From NCBI GenBank assembly GCA_963853835.1, contig OY970826.1:75510929-75574928 (forward strand): a stretch of DNA of 64,000 nucleotides, read 5' to 3'. Of the stretch, positions 34,514 to 45,370 are shown in pieces. The position numbers and the translations under genes were made by a program. Positions within the stretch are counted from its first letter, which is position 1. Each line of letters starts with the position of its first letter. Source of the DNA: Calendula officinalis (lineage: Eukaryota; Streptophyta; Magnoliopsida; Asterales; Asteraceae). The notes under the pieces were generated by a model. It saw only the letters and a program-made list of their open reading frames with translations. It ran no database searches and had not been told where the DNA came from.

Positions 34514-36958
34514 TTAGTTAATTTTGGGAACCCAAGCTTGTTTTGTCTTGGGTTCATCCTTTGAAGAGTAAGTTTTTCTAATTGAATAAGCTTTATATGC
34601 AGTTTTGTTCTTAGGTGTTTGATTAGTACTGGTGTTCTTATTTGCTACTGATCTAGGTTTGTACCCGTAGTGTTTAGCTATTGAATATTTTACTACTGAT
34701 GGACCAGTAGTGTTTGGGTAATATGAGTTTTTAGCATAGTCAGTAGTGTTTTTGTATTTATACCAGACAACATTGTAATTAGGGTTTTTACCAGTAGTAA
34801 ACCTGGAATAGTTCCTACTGATGTTTGAAAACTTTGAATATTGAGGAAATTGATTTTGTTTTCCATTGTTTTTGAAATAATTGCTTCTTTTTGGACTTTT
34901 ATACCTGATATTTTGCACAAATCGTTGTGCAGTTCTTCTAAATTTGGGAGTTTCAACTTGTGATCTTTTAAGTTCTTTTGCTTTTGTTTCTTCAATTTGT
35001 TTTAATTTTAAAGCTTTCTCCTTTTCTTTGTTAATTTTAAATTCTTTGGATTCTTGACTGTTTATAGGATTGAAGTGACAATTTTTAGCTATGTGGTTAA
35101 CCTTGTTGCAAATTAAACATGTTAATTTTGTTGATTTAGAACTTTCAGGTTTTCTTTGTTCTTTTAACTGGTTCAAGTTTCTTTGATTTCCCTTCTTAAA
35201 ATTGTAGGTATGTTTTCTGAGATGTATTTTGGGGATTCAGTTTGACTTTGTGTTGTGTGAAAACTTGTGTCAGTTGACTCAGTTGTTTGATCATCATCAG
35301 AAGACTCATTTGATTCATTACTGGTTTCAGTTTCAGTTTGACTTTCGATTTTTAAATTATTTAAAATTCTTTCTGTGCTTGATTTAAGAGGAGGGATAAA
35401 ATTAGTTGGATGTGGAACTGCATGATATCCCACTCCATGCACAACTTTTTCAGTGGTTTGATTACTTGTTAATTCATTAACAATTTTAGAACTTTTTTCA
35501 AATTTTTTAATAGTTAATTTATTCAGTTCTAGTTCCATTTGACATTCTTCTAATTTGATCAAAGTTTCTTTTAATTTTAATTCAACATGTTCTTTTTCAT
35601 AAGTGGTTTGTAGCAATTCATCTTTTATCTTTTGATCAGTTATTTTATAGATTTTAATTTGATTTTCTAAATCAGTTATACAACCATTATATTCAATTCT
35701 TCTATTTCTGTTTAGAATCATCTCTTCAAGTGTTTCTTTATTAAGTTTTTCTAATTCTTTATATGCCTTAATGCATTCAGGAGTACAAAATTTAGAATGT
35801 ACCTCAGTAGTAGAATCAGTAGTGAAGGCCATGAGAGCTTGGTTCTGTGCATGTTCTTCTGCTTGAAAGCTCCAGTCATATCCTTGTCCTTCTTGAGATA
35901 CTAATGCAGTTGAATTGAAGTACTGTTTTTGTTGTAGCTTGATCTTTGGTCTTTGTTTGGACATTCTCTGGCAAAGTGACCCAGATTACTACAGTTGTAG
36001 CATTTGACATTGGTCTTGTCAAATCCAGCACGATCACCTTTGTTGTAAGACAGATTTTGCCTTCCAGTTCTTTTAAGAAACCTTTTTGTTCTTAAGCTCA
36101 GCATTGCCATCTGCCACTTGATGTCCATCTCTTCCAAATCATCAGGATTGAGTTGTTCTAAATCCTCACTAATCAATGCAGTATGCACATGACTAGTGAA
36201 GAAGGATTATCTTGCTACATCTTCAATGCCTGCATTCTTTATAGCCTCCTGACATGTTCCTGTACTAGACACAAAAGCAGCATTATTTGAAGGTAAATTT
36301 GGAGTTTTAGTACTTACCTCAGATTCAAACACTCTCAGCTCATTGTACAACTCATCCAACTCTTTTTCTTCCAAAGCATCACCTTGTCTATATATGACTG
36401 TATACATAGACCATTCTTCACCAAGAGATCTGAGAAACTTTCTGTTTACATCATCATTGTCTGGTTTGTAACCAACTTGATTCAGTTCACCAATAAGTTT
36501 GTTGACCTATCAAAGACTTGAGATAATGATTCATTCTTTTGGCCTTTGAAGTTTTCAAAGTCCTGTTTCAGAACATACTTCATGTTTCTTTTGGTGCTCT
36601 TTGTGCCAACAAACCTCTTTTCCAGTGCCTGCCATAGCTTCTTTGCATCATCATATTCAACAAAGAGATGTTGATAATCATTGGGAATAGCTAGAAAAAG
36701 AGTGCTTAAGGCTTTGAGTTCAATTCCTCTGTCTTTCTTTTCTTTTTCACACTTGAGTTTGTCGACTTCAGTTGAGGAACTTGCTACTTGAGTCTGGAAG
36801 GTTTTGTTGCCTTCAACAACAACAACTTCCCACATGGAATAATCAGTAATAAGCATATATTGCTTGATTCTGTTCTTCCACATCCCAAAGTTGTTGGGAG
36901 TAAGAATGGGAATTTTGTTAGCTTGAGTGCTTTCATTATTATCAGACATGATTAACAA
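34514..36958 (-). pseudogene. Element B Gag, broken into five frames
   Basis: In order: 36958-36482, the UBN2-type capsid start (PNNFGMWKNRIKQYML, LWQALEKRF); 36407-36207; 36188-35901 with a zinc knuckle (CYNCSNLGHFAREC); 35964-35173, a coiled coil; and 35176-34514 with a second knuckle (CLICNKVNHIAKNC) and the KQAWVPKIN end. Each junction is a frame break or stop. The first knuckle fits CX2CX4HX4C, and so does the second. The likely start ATG is at 36958 or the next one, MSDNNES. Confidence 0.85.
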
Positions 36959-37019
36959 TTTTGAGTTCGAAAGTATGAAACTTTTTGTTGTTCTTAATTC
37001 GTAGATCTAGAACCGTAAA

Positions 37020-37031
37020 GCTCTGATACCA
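37020..37031 (-). other. Element B primer-binding site
   Basis: On the minus strand it is TGGTATCAGAGC, two bases after the LTR end. Confidence 0.93.
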
Positions 37032-37033
37032 CT

Positions 37034-37551
37034 TGTCAAGATCGATTAACCCAGACAGATTAATTAATCTAAGATCTACTAACAATAAGAAGTTGCAGCG
37101 GATCAACACTTATGTTAATTGATTAAGAACAATGAATATTGTTAATGAATACGAATAAGAATAAGAACACACTAATCACAAAAAGCTTCAATGTATATTA
37201 ATTTGATCGATCAAATACACACGCACGTTTACAATTCGTAAGGAACTATTTATAATAGTCCTTGAAGCCTAAACTATTAACCTAGTTATTCTAGGATTCG
37301 ATTACAATCAATATACATAAAGATATACATTCTATAACAAACTAAGCTAGAATCTCGGACTCGATCAACACCATAAATAGAATCACTAGTAATTGTTGAT
37401 CGTCAGTAGTAAGTATCATCAGTAGTAACTTCCAAGATTAGCATCAGTAGTATATTGCTTTTCTGCCCCATCAGTACTAACTTCAATATTCCTTGATCAG
37501 TACCAACTGCAGCATCAGTAATAGAATGTTTATCTATTTCATAACCCAACA
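37034..37551 (-). repeat. Element B 5' LTR (right copy)
   Basis: 518 bp, paired with 17854-18371, followed by the TSD TGCAT at 37552-37556. Confidence 0.95.
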
Positions 37552-39041
37552 TGCATGTTACTCTCATCTTCTCCTTCTTCCTTTAACCGATGAGATTGAA
37601 AGAAAAAATAAATTGATGAAGGCATGCCAATAATGTTACTTTGTGACACTCGTCGGTTGAAACAAGGAGCTTCCGTTAGTAGAAGCCTTACATTTCAGGA
37701 TTTACCTTCCATTAATGAATATACAAATTAGTAATTTATGTAATAATAATCTTTTTAAAGATAACATGTCGACATGTCGTTAACCAAACCCAAATTATTA
37801 TTTTTTTTTACTTTTAGTACATGAACTAGAAACCAATTACTGTATTACATAATTGATACATTTACATTCAAGTCGTACGTACGTATATACTGTATAAATT
37901 AGTAAGATGAATACGTCACTTGAGTGTTTTTTATACATTGCAATAGTTTAGGGCTAATTTGTTGTATAACTAACGTTATTTATGTACTTAAGAACTTTTA
38001 AATGGACTTAAAATTCAAATTTAGATGTTGGCACTTGTTTCCAGGAACGTTTAAGCATTTATAAAATGGTTATTAGCACTTAATTAAGAAGTTGGTCGCC
38101 GACTAGTTGGCCGTCCACCAGGTCATTTTTACGAATACATTCCTTGTGCTAATTTCGTGTTTGTTTCAGGGCGTTGCACCGATCCCCGCGGGGCGTCCCT
38201 CTTGACCCCGTCTTTTTGTTCGTTCGTCTTTTGAATCGTATCAATATCATCTTGGGCTTATACAAGTGTATACTTCGTACCTCCTAACTTATTTTAAAAT
38301 CAATGTATGAAATTCATGACATACGTAATATTTCCATTATATTAAAACTGATCAATAAATGACAGTAAAATTTTCAACATTGTGTACGAAACATTTCTGT
38401 TATGCTTTCATTAAAGTTACTTACGGTTTGCTTCCTTTAAGGATATCCTAAAGGGAGTTACTAATATTCCTCAAACATTTAAAAGGAGCATATATTTGGT
38501 TGATTCTTGACAAATGGATTCCAACAAGCCATGGCTTCTTTTGTTCAATTTTTTCACACTTTAAATCAACCACCATATGGAATTTTGTCACTCACACGTG
38601 CAAACACACACATACACAAATACATTTATATGTTTGCCAGGTTTGCAATGCCAACTAAAGAGCTTCAAAAGTTTGAAGTTTTTGCTTTTTGTTGCTCCAA
38701 TAATTTGATGCAAATCTTATAAATGAGTTGGTAATGATACAAAACTAGATTTCCATACATTTTCCTTTGTATTATCATGGGGATTAGATTATTCAAAATG
38801 ATAGTGGGAATACATACTCATTTCACATTTTATAAAGGATTTTACTAAATACAACTCTATATTTAAAAAAATATATATTATATGCATAAAAATTTTAAAT
38901 TTTTATTAATAAAGGGGTAAATCCTAAGATGTAGTTGTTTGATATGATTAATGTACGGCTTTATGATACATGCCATAACATCTTAGGAGTGACATTATCA
39001 TTTTCATATAAAATAATCAACAAGATCATAGGGTTGTAGTT
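37552..39041. other. Intergenic, no gene recognised
   Basis: AT-rich spacer. A short GC-rich patch at 38165-38215 includes CCCCGCGGGG and stands out, but I cannot assign it. No coding frame is convincing. Confidence 0.5.
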
Positions 39042-39615
39042 TGTTGAGTGTTTGAGTTTATTTCAATTCTAATAATCGATCTTTAAGCTTTAGAATAGTT
39101 ATTTAAGCTTTAGAATAGTTAGTTCTTGATCTTGGAATATAATATAAATAAAGAACAAGATTAGTAGCGGAATAAGAACATCTTTGTATATATATTCAAG
39201 GTTTTCATCATTATCACTAAACTATAACGATTACAAGAAGCCTCAATTCAACACGAAATATGTATAACGGTTTTACTCTTCTAACATGATCAAACTAATG
39301 ACCTTGAGGCTCTTAAACACACACACATACACGTTTTTCTTAAACGTGGGTCTTTTCGACAACTAATACAATATCACTAGGTCTCTTTATTTAGTAGAGA
39401 ACTTAGGGTTTACAAGGATAAACACAAAATAATAAACGAAATCTTTTAAATTCTATAAGGATATACTTGACTTAGTAATTAAATCTTTTAAGCTTTATCA
39501 ATATCTTCTAAATCTTTATTTAAATTTCATAATTTATATCTTTGATTTAAATCCTTATATTTTTCTTCTTTCTAAATTTTAACTCATCAAATTAATATAT
39601 CATTAATACCGAACA
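39042..39615 (-). repeat. Solo Copia LTR
   Basis: On the plus strand it starts TGTTGAGTG and ends CCGAACA. Its reverse complement matches the LTR at 60967-61508 along its length (ends, the ACGTTTTTCTTAAACGTGG-like block, the AGGTCTCTTT block). No internal domain adjoins it. TAGTT occurs before it and 2 bp beyond its end, a possible TSD. Confidence 0.7.
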
Positions 39616-40586
39616 TATAGTTTTAGCTATAGAACGGATGCACAAGAATCAATGCCAATTAGGCCGCTACTGGTACCATGAATTGAAATAATGACTGATT
39701 TCTACAATGAAATTTAATCTTCATATCCATTTAGTGCGGAGAACAAGAAAACAAAAAGTAAAAACAATTTATCTATCATGCATACGTCACTTTCGCTGTT
39801 TTCTTCGACTGTGTGTCTTGTACGAAGCACCATACCGTTGCAGTTAAAAATAATCAAATTAAACAGCAAAAACACTTGTTTCAAAAAACACAACTCATTT
39901 TTGCATTTAATTCAATAAAAATCTGACACATCCAGATACTATGATACTGTAAATTTGACCAAACAGATTTTAAGTTTTCACAAAAAAAAGTCTTCCCTAA
40001 TCGAATTTCAACATCCGAGCATTATTTTATTTTCTCTTGACTTTAGTTAAAACTAAACAACTAATGCAGTTAAAATGAAATTTATTTATAAGCTATAATT
40101 TTTAGAGTAATATTATTTGTGCTTATCTTTTATATTTATTTATTTGTCTACTCACTTAATCAAAATATGCGTTACAATAAATAGATAATACTAAGAGTAA
40201 TAATATGGATTACACATGTTATATTATCAAATAAGTATATATAAATAGACATAAAATATAGGAATCAATATCATTTCTCCAATTTTTATCTCATATATTA
40301 TATAGTGCAAATTCAATGACTAACTGTATAATCATGCTAATCAATGGTTGTGGTGAATACAATAAAAGTTATGGTAAAAAATTCACCCCTTAGTTAATAG
40401 TCTTACGTCATATAACTTTGCTACGATATTCATTTGAGACCCATAAAAAACATCAGCGACTAATCACAATATGCAAAACGTTTAAAAAAAAAGAACATGT
40501 TCATGGCGAGCCGGCTATAACGCTGCTATACTGATGGTTGTGGTTTGCTATAGCAGACATTGTAGGCCAATGGAAAGCCCTATAAC
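39616..40586. other. Intergenic, no gene recognised
   Basis: AT-rich spacer with no coding frame and no repeat that I can define. Confidence 0.5.
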
Positions 40587-41315
40587 TAGGGGTGAGCATA
40601 AAAGCCGAAAAACCGAAAAACCGAAACCAATCCGTTAAAACCGCAAAAACCAAACCGATAAAACCGAAACCATTTCAAAACCGACGGTTTCGGTTTTGAA
40701 TTTTCAAAAACCGATGGTTTCGGTTTGGTTTCGGTTTTAACTAGAAACCGCCCCATTAAGAAACCGCCCCGTTAGTTTTTAATATTATATATATTTTTAA
40801 TTTTTTAGTTATTAAATAGAAGTAAATCTATTTAAATATTTGAAAATCTAACTACTAGAATACATTAACTTTTTATTTCATTAACTATTAATGTACAATT
40901 TGAATTATCCATGTTTGTTCCAACATGTTAATGTAAAAGAAATGGTTATGCTGACACAATCTGTATACTAAAGCTTTCTTTGTGTTGTTGATACAGCATC
41001 TTAATGTTTTTATATGCATATAGAATGTATATTTCATAGTTTTATATCTTTGTGTTTCATGTTTCAACTGCCAATTTACTCATTCTTATGTAAAGGTTAG
41101 CAAAAGGAAGGTTGGTACATGATATCATATACTTATGTTGAAAACTAAGTGGGTTCGGTTTTAAAACCGAAATCGAACCGTTAATGGCCGGAAACCGCTA
41201 AAACCGAAACCGATAGAAACCGAAACCATTGGTTTTGAAAATCCTAAAATCGAAATTAGTTGATTGGTTTCGGTTTGAGCCTAAAACCGCCCCAAACGCC
41301 CCGTACACACCCCTA
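40587..41315. mobile_element. Non-autonomous hAT-type DNA transposon, 729 bp
   Basis: The ends are TAGGGGTGAGCA and GTACACACCCCTA, inverted over TAGGGGTG. The flanks carry the perfect 8-bp duplication CCTATAAC (40579-40586 and 41316-41323), as expected for hAT. Both subterminal regions are packed with AACCGAAAC/GGTTTCGGTTTT motifs; the centre is AT-rich. There is no transposase. Confidence 0.9.
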
Positions 41316-41408
41316 CCTATAACGTTGTTTAGCGTGTGCTCTAAGAGCAAGGGGTGTGGGGAGGGTTATTTGCTCGTTATAGAGCATTGACCCCGCCAAA
41401 GGGGTTTT

Positions 41409-43553
41409 TGTAACACCGCATTTTTTTTTTTTGAAAGGCAATTAAGTATTAGTCTAAGTACGGAAGCATCTAGTTAGTTAGGTTTACAAAACGTGGTCCC
41501 ACAAAATATTACAACCAAAGTTAGTTAAAAAGACGGTATTACTAAACACGGCTCATTTTACAAAACATATAATTTAAGCATGGTCAAACTTCCCGTCCAA
41601 GCCCGACCCGTTCAAGCCATTAAACCTGAAATGTGTCAATAAGGGAGGGATTAGCACAAAAGCTAAGTGAATGAATTCCTAACACTACCAACTACACTAA
41701 ACACTTAAACACGGAAGTTAAAGAACATCTCCGGTTTGGTAATCACTTATTTGAGAGGATCGGCGGCTTTGCGGGCCTTAAACCATGGTCGGCCAAAACC
41801 ACGGTAACCGATAGCGTTTTGTATCCAACATCCGGGCAACTCCCTCCCCTTAACCATGTAACGCATACAGGTAAGGTCGGATACCCTATTAGTCGATACA
41901 TTGTGCCCAGCCGTTATCCATCCGACACTGACCTCGTCCCGATTGTGCACATAGTCATGTATGGTATTCCCTAACACTAGGCATACATAACAAGTAGACT
42001 AGCTACGAAAAAACACCGCGAAATACGTCACGAAAGAGTTCCCAATCGCGAACTCAAGTTCACGATCGTGAACTAGAGTTCGCGTCGGGAACTCCGAACG
42101 TGAACTACTTCGCGACCATCGACCAACTTCGCTGGAGCTACTTCACGACGCGAAGTGGAGTTCGCGTCGTTAACTCTCCACGTCTGGTAATTCCTGCGAT
42201 TTTTCACCAACAAGCCAATACCAAAGGAAATAACCGAAACCCGAGTTGTAGGTCGAATCCACTCACCTTTCAACTTCCGATTCCTTAACTCAGTGAGCTA
42301 GTATCACTGAGTATCCTTCCCGGTTCCTGTCAACAATATACCGAGTTAGTGATAATCCACCGAATTGTCAAAATCATCAATTTCAACAACTAACCACACA
42401 AGATTCATAAAATGCACATTTTATGACATTTTCAACTAGCACAATTCCTTCATCAATACAATTGACCATTTTGACCATTTAGCAAGTATTCACAACTAGT
42501 TGACCCAAACGGGCCAAAAACCCGAACATGATCCTAACACTCCCACATTTCCATCAACTAGCAATTAACCTTTATACTAGCAATTCACGATCATTTAGCA
42601 ATTCCACCAAGTTGACAACTATCACAATTCCAAGTAACATACTTGCATAATCACTAGATCACCATTTTGACAAAATCATCCAAACACTAGTTAAATTACT
42701 TCACCAATTAATCAATACTAGGTTTTTAACATCCATAACTTACCAAACATGATTTCTCAACCTAATAAACAATTCTATCCAACCAAAAATCAAGAAATCC
42801 AAGATTCATCAAAACCCACCTTCAACTTCCACCATTAATGGAGGTTGAAGGTGATTTTCACTAAATCTTGTTTCTTCCTACAAACAACCATACAAATGAT
42901 GTAAAAGCTTGCACAAACACATATAACAACATCCATAACAAGATTCACCAACAAATCATCAAGCTACACAAACCCTAGTTCATAACCAAGCTCAAGAACA
43001 CCATAAACAAGACAAGGGAAAGGTGTGACTTACTTTTAAGCTCCTTTTACAGAAACACTAGTATGAAATTCGGACTCTAGCACCAAGAATCAACAAGATT
43101 AAGCTCAAGAACAAGTATGGAGTTTCTAGAGAGAGAGAGAGAGAGGCAATGGAATAGTGAGAAATGAGGATAAGGTTTCAAATGAAGAGAAGAGAGGTGT
43201 TCCCTCTCTCTTGGCCGGTCAAACATATGGGGTGGGGCCCCTCTTGGTCTTTCTTTTAATATAACAGTATATGTCTGAAAAGTCCCTTTCGAAATTAATT
43301 TATTTAAAATAGCAAACGGACTCCAATTTTAAAAATGAAAGCATTTCTGGAAACGATATTTAACAAGTAATCCAAATATATAAAAATCACGTTTTCATTC
43401 CAAATAAATCACAAGTCGGGTATTTTAACCCCTTGGTTAAAATACCGCAAAGGACAGCAGGCTAATTAAATTAACTAAGCATTTAATCAGATAATCATTT
43501 AATGAGATACCTTAAGGTCAATAAACTACTAGGCCGGGTTTTGGGATGTTACA
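41409..43553 (-). repeat. Gypsy solo LTR related to element D
   Basis: On the minus strand it begins TGTAACATCCCAAAACC and ends GCGGTGTTACA, like the LTRs of D. Shared internal blocks include GGTCGGCCAAAACCACGG, the ACCCTATTAGTCGA block and the CGATCGTGAAC palindrome. Flanks GTTTT and ATTTT agree at four of five positions. No internal domain follows, so this is a recombination remnant of a full element. Confidence 0.88.
42048..42083. repeat. Inverted repeat in the solo LTR, counterpart of 25396-25429
   Basis: Arms GCGAACTCAAGTTC and GAACTAGAGTTCGC pair at 13 of 14 positions around loop ACGATCGT. Confidence 0.9.
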
Positions 43554-43807
43554 ATTTTTTCCACACCAACTATTTTGTTATTTGCTCGTTAAAGTGTTTT
43601 CGTTATGGGTTTGGCGAATAGCCAAAGCTTGGAAGAGGGGGGCAACGGTTATATTTTTTGAATTTAACTCTTTTAGTGGGACCCCTTTAACACAACTATA
43701 ACAATAACATCAGGGAGTCACTATTCTCTTCCCAAGTTATAGCCAAGTTATAGGCCCAAAAACTCTATAACATGACTATAACATCCCACCCACACCTTGT
43801 GCTCTAA

Positions 43808-44280
43808 TGTTATTCTTTTAGTTGGATGCTCTTTGCATATATTATCCTTTGTTCTTTTAGCTTCTTAGAATACCTTTTGTTAATGAGCACTCATTAAGTA
43901 ACTATTGAGAACATAACTAAATACATAGATTTATATCATATACTCTAAAGATCAAACCTTATTTGTGGTAACAATTTTTTTTAAAGATTAACCATGCTTT
44001 CTCCATGTTTATATACATATACGTATAATTGATGTATGTGAAGTGTGAATAAGAAATCTTTACTTCTAAAGAACTTGTGACTACTTTTTTTTTTTTTTCC
44101 ATTTTTCATCTTTACTTTTAATGGGTATTTCCGTTATATTTTCTAGGGATGACCGGACTTTTCCTTATAAACAACATCTAATTGCTTCCGTGACTGTTTT
44201 CGAATTTTCTTCTGACGTGGTGAATGTTTATGCGAAGATATCAAACCATGAATTTTTCAAGATCATTTCAGATACTCTTA
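43808..44280. other. Intergenic, no gene recognised
   Basis: AT-rich spacer; nothing further seen. Confidence 0.5.
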
Positions 44281-45208
44281 GGCTAGTCGGTATGGTGTAG
44301 TGGGCGTGGGTGGTGATCGGAACACCCCCCCCCCCCCAACGGCGTGGGGGGTGGGCGTGGAGGTGCATGGCCACGGGCAACGGGAAGGGACATCGTGATG
44401 GTGGGGCTTTCGATGGAAAAAAAGAGTCGTTGGGACTCCAACGGCTATAATGCCGTTACAATTAAAAAAAATAAACCTTTTGATTTTTTACCTATATATA
44501 CTTACACAATTTACTCTTTTTACACTCACAATTTTATCTTTTTTACATACAAATTTTACAAACCTCACTACAATGGATTCACACAACAACCCTCCACAAA
44601 CACCAAACCAACCTTCACAAGCATAGGGAAGAAATTCAAAAACGATTAAGCGATCACGTTGAGGCAACGAAAGAGCGGCTAGAGATGCGTTGTCAACAAG
44701 TTCAATTGGAACAAGAAAGACGTCAGCAAGAGAGGGAGAAAGATGAAAGAGATAGGGCGCTTGCAACCGAACAAAGACTGATCAATAATTTGAATATTTT
44801 GAATATGCAACCGACGTCAGACATGCCGCATGAAGATCTTGAATATCTACTAGCCGCGAAGGAAAGGGCCCGAAAAACCATGAACGATTTAGTATAATTT
44901 TAGTCTTTTTAAAATTTTAAGTATTGTAGTTTTTAAATTTTAAGTATTGTAGTTTTTTAAAATTTTAAGTATTGTAATTTTAATTTTATGTATTGTTATT
45001 TTAATTTAATGGAAGTTTAATATTATGTTTAAAAATAAATGGAAATGAAATTGTGAGATGAAAATTAAAATGGTGTGGTGTGGTGTGGAACTGTGGATGG
45101 TATTTCCACCAAATGATGTGGTGTGGTTGATGAGGTGGCAGATGATGTGGCAGAAAAAAAAAGGTGTAGATGTGGTACCCATAATACCCATACCCTTACC
45201 ACTAGACG
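44281..45208 (+). mobile_element. Probable Harbinger-like non-autonomous element with ORF remnant
   Basis: TTA flanks both ends (44278-44280, 45209-45211). The ends GGCTAGTCGG and CCACTAGACG are only loosely inverted. Inside is a C12 run (44327-44338), a short start MDSHNNPPQTPNQPSQ cut by a stop, then an open frame to 44895 with an acidic/basic helical end (LEQERRQQEREKDERDRAL), followed by a ~25-bp tandem AT repeat at 44905-45008. This layout recalls a deleted PIF/Harbinger ORF1, but I cannot prove it. Confidence 0.45.
44640..44896 (+). pseudogene. ORF remnant inside the Harbinger-like element
   Basis: The open frame from the ATG at 44685 gives 70 residues, mostly a charged helix, ending MNDLV. 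Upstream in the same frame are HVEATKERLEM-type residues. Length and composition fit the C-terminal tail of a transposon accessory protein; the family is not certain. Confidence 0.4.
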
Positions 45209-45370
45209 TTATTTTTAATCTATTAACATGAAATTAAAACATAAAAGGAAACTAATCAGAGATCCAAACTCTTTACAGAAAGAAAAAGATAAACAGACAA
45301 AAAAGAAAGTGAAAGATAGAGAGAGAAAGAATCAAAAAAATACTATAAAATAATATAAATTAAAATAAAA

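Larger units (their letters stand above)
17854..37551 (-). mobile_element. Element B: complete SIRE-type Copia retrotransposon, interrupted by D
   Basis: Both LTRs are 518 bp and are flanked by the 5-bp duplication TGCAT (17849-17853 and 37552-37556). Purine tract and primer-binding site put it on the minus strand. Without element D it is about 11.3 kb and encodes gag, protease, integrase, reverse transcriptase, RNase H and the extra ORF. All parts carry frameshifts or stops. The LTRs differ at about ten positions counted by eye (about 1.9%), older than C and D. Confidence 0.95.
41345..43804. mobile_element. Harbinger-like MITE split by a solo LTR
   Basis: The left end GAGCAAGGGGTGTGGG and the inverted right end GAGCACAAGGTGTGGG match at 13 of 16 positions, with TAA on both outer sides (41342-41344 and 43805-43807). 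Without the solo LTR the element is about 310 bp. A TAA duplication and this length fit PIF/Harbinger MITEs. Confidence 0.7.

Noticed and set aside
38165..38215. GC-rich patch with CCCCGCGGGG, possible exon or LINE fragment
   Set aside because: All frames are short, and none gives a recognisable protein.
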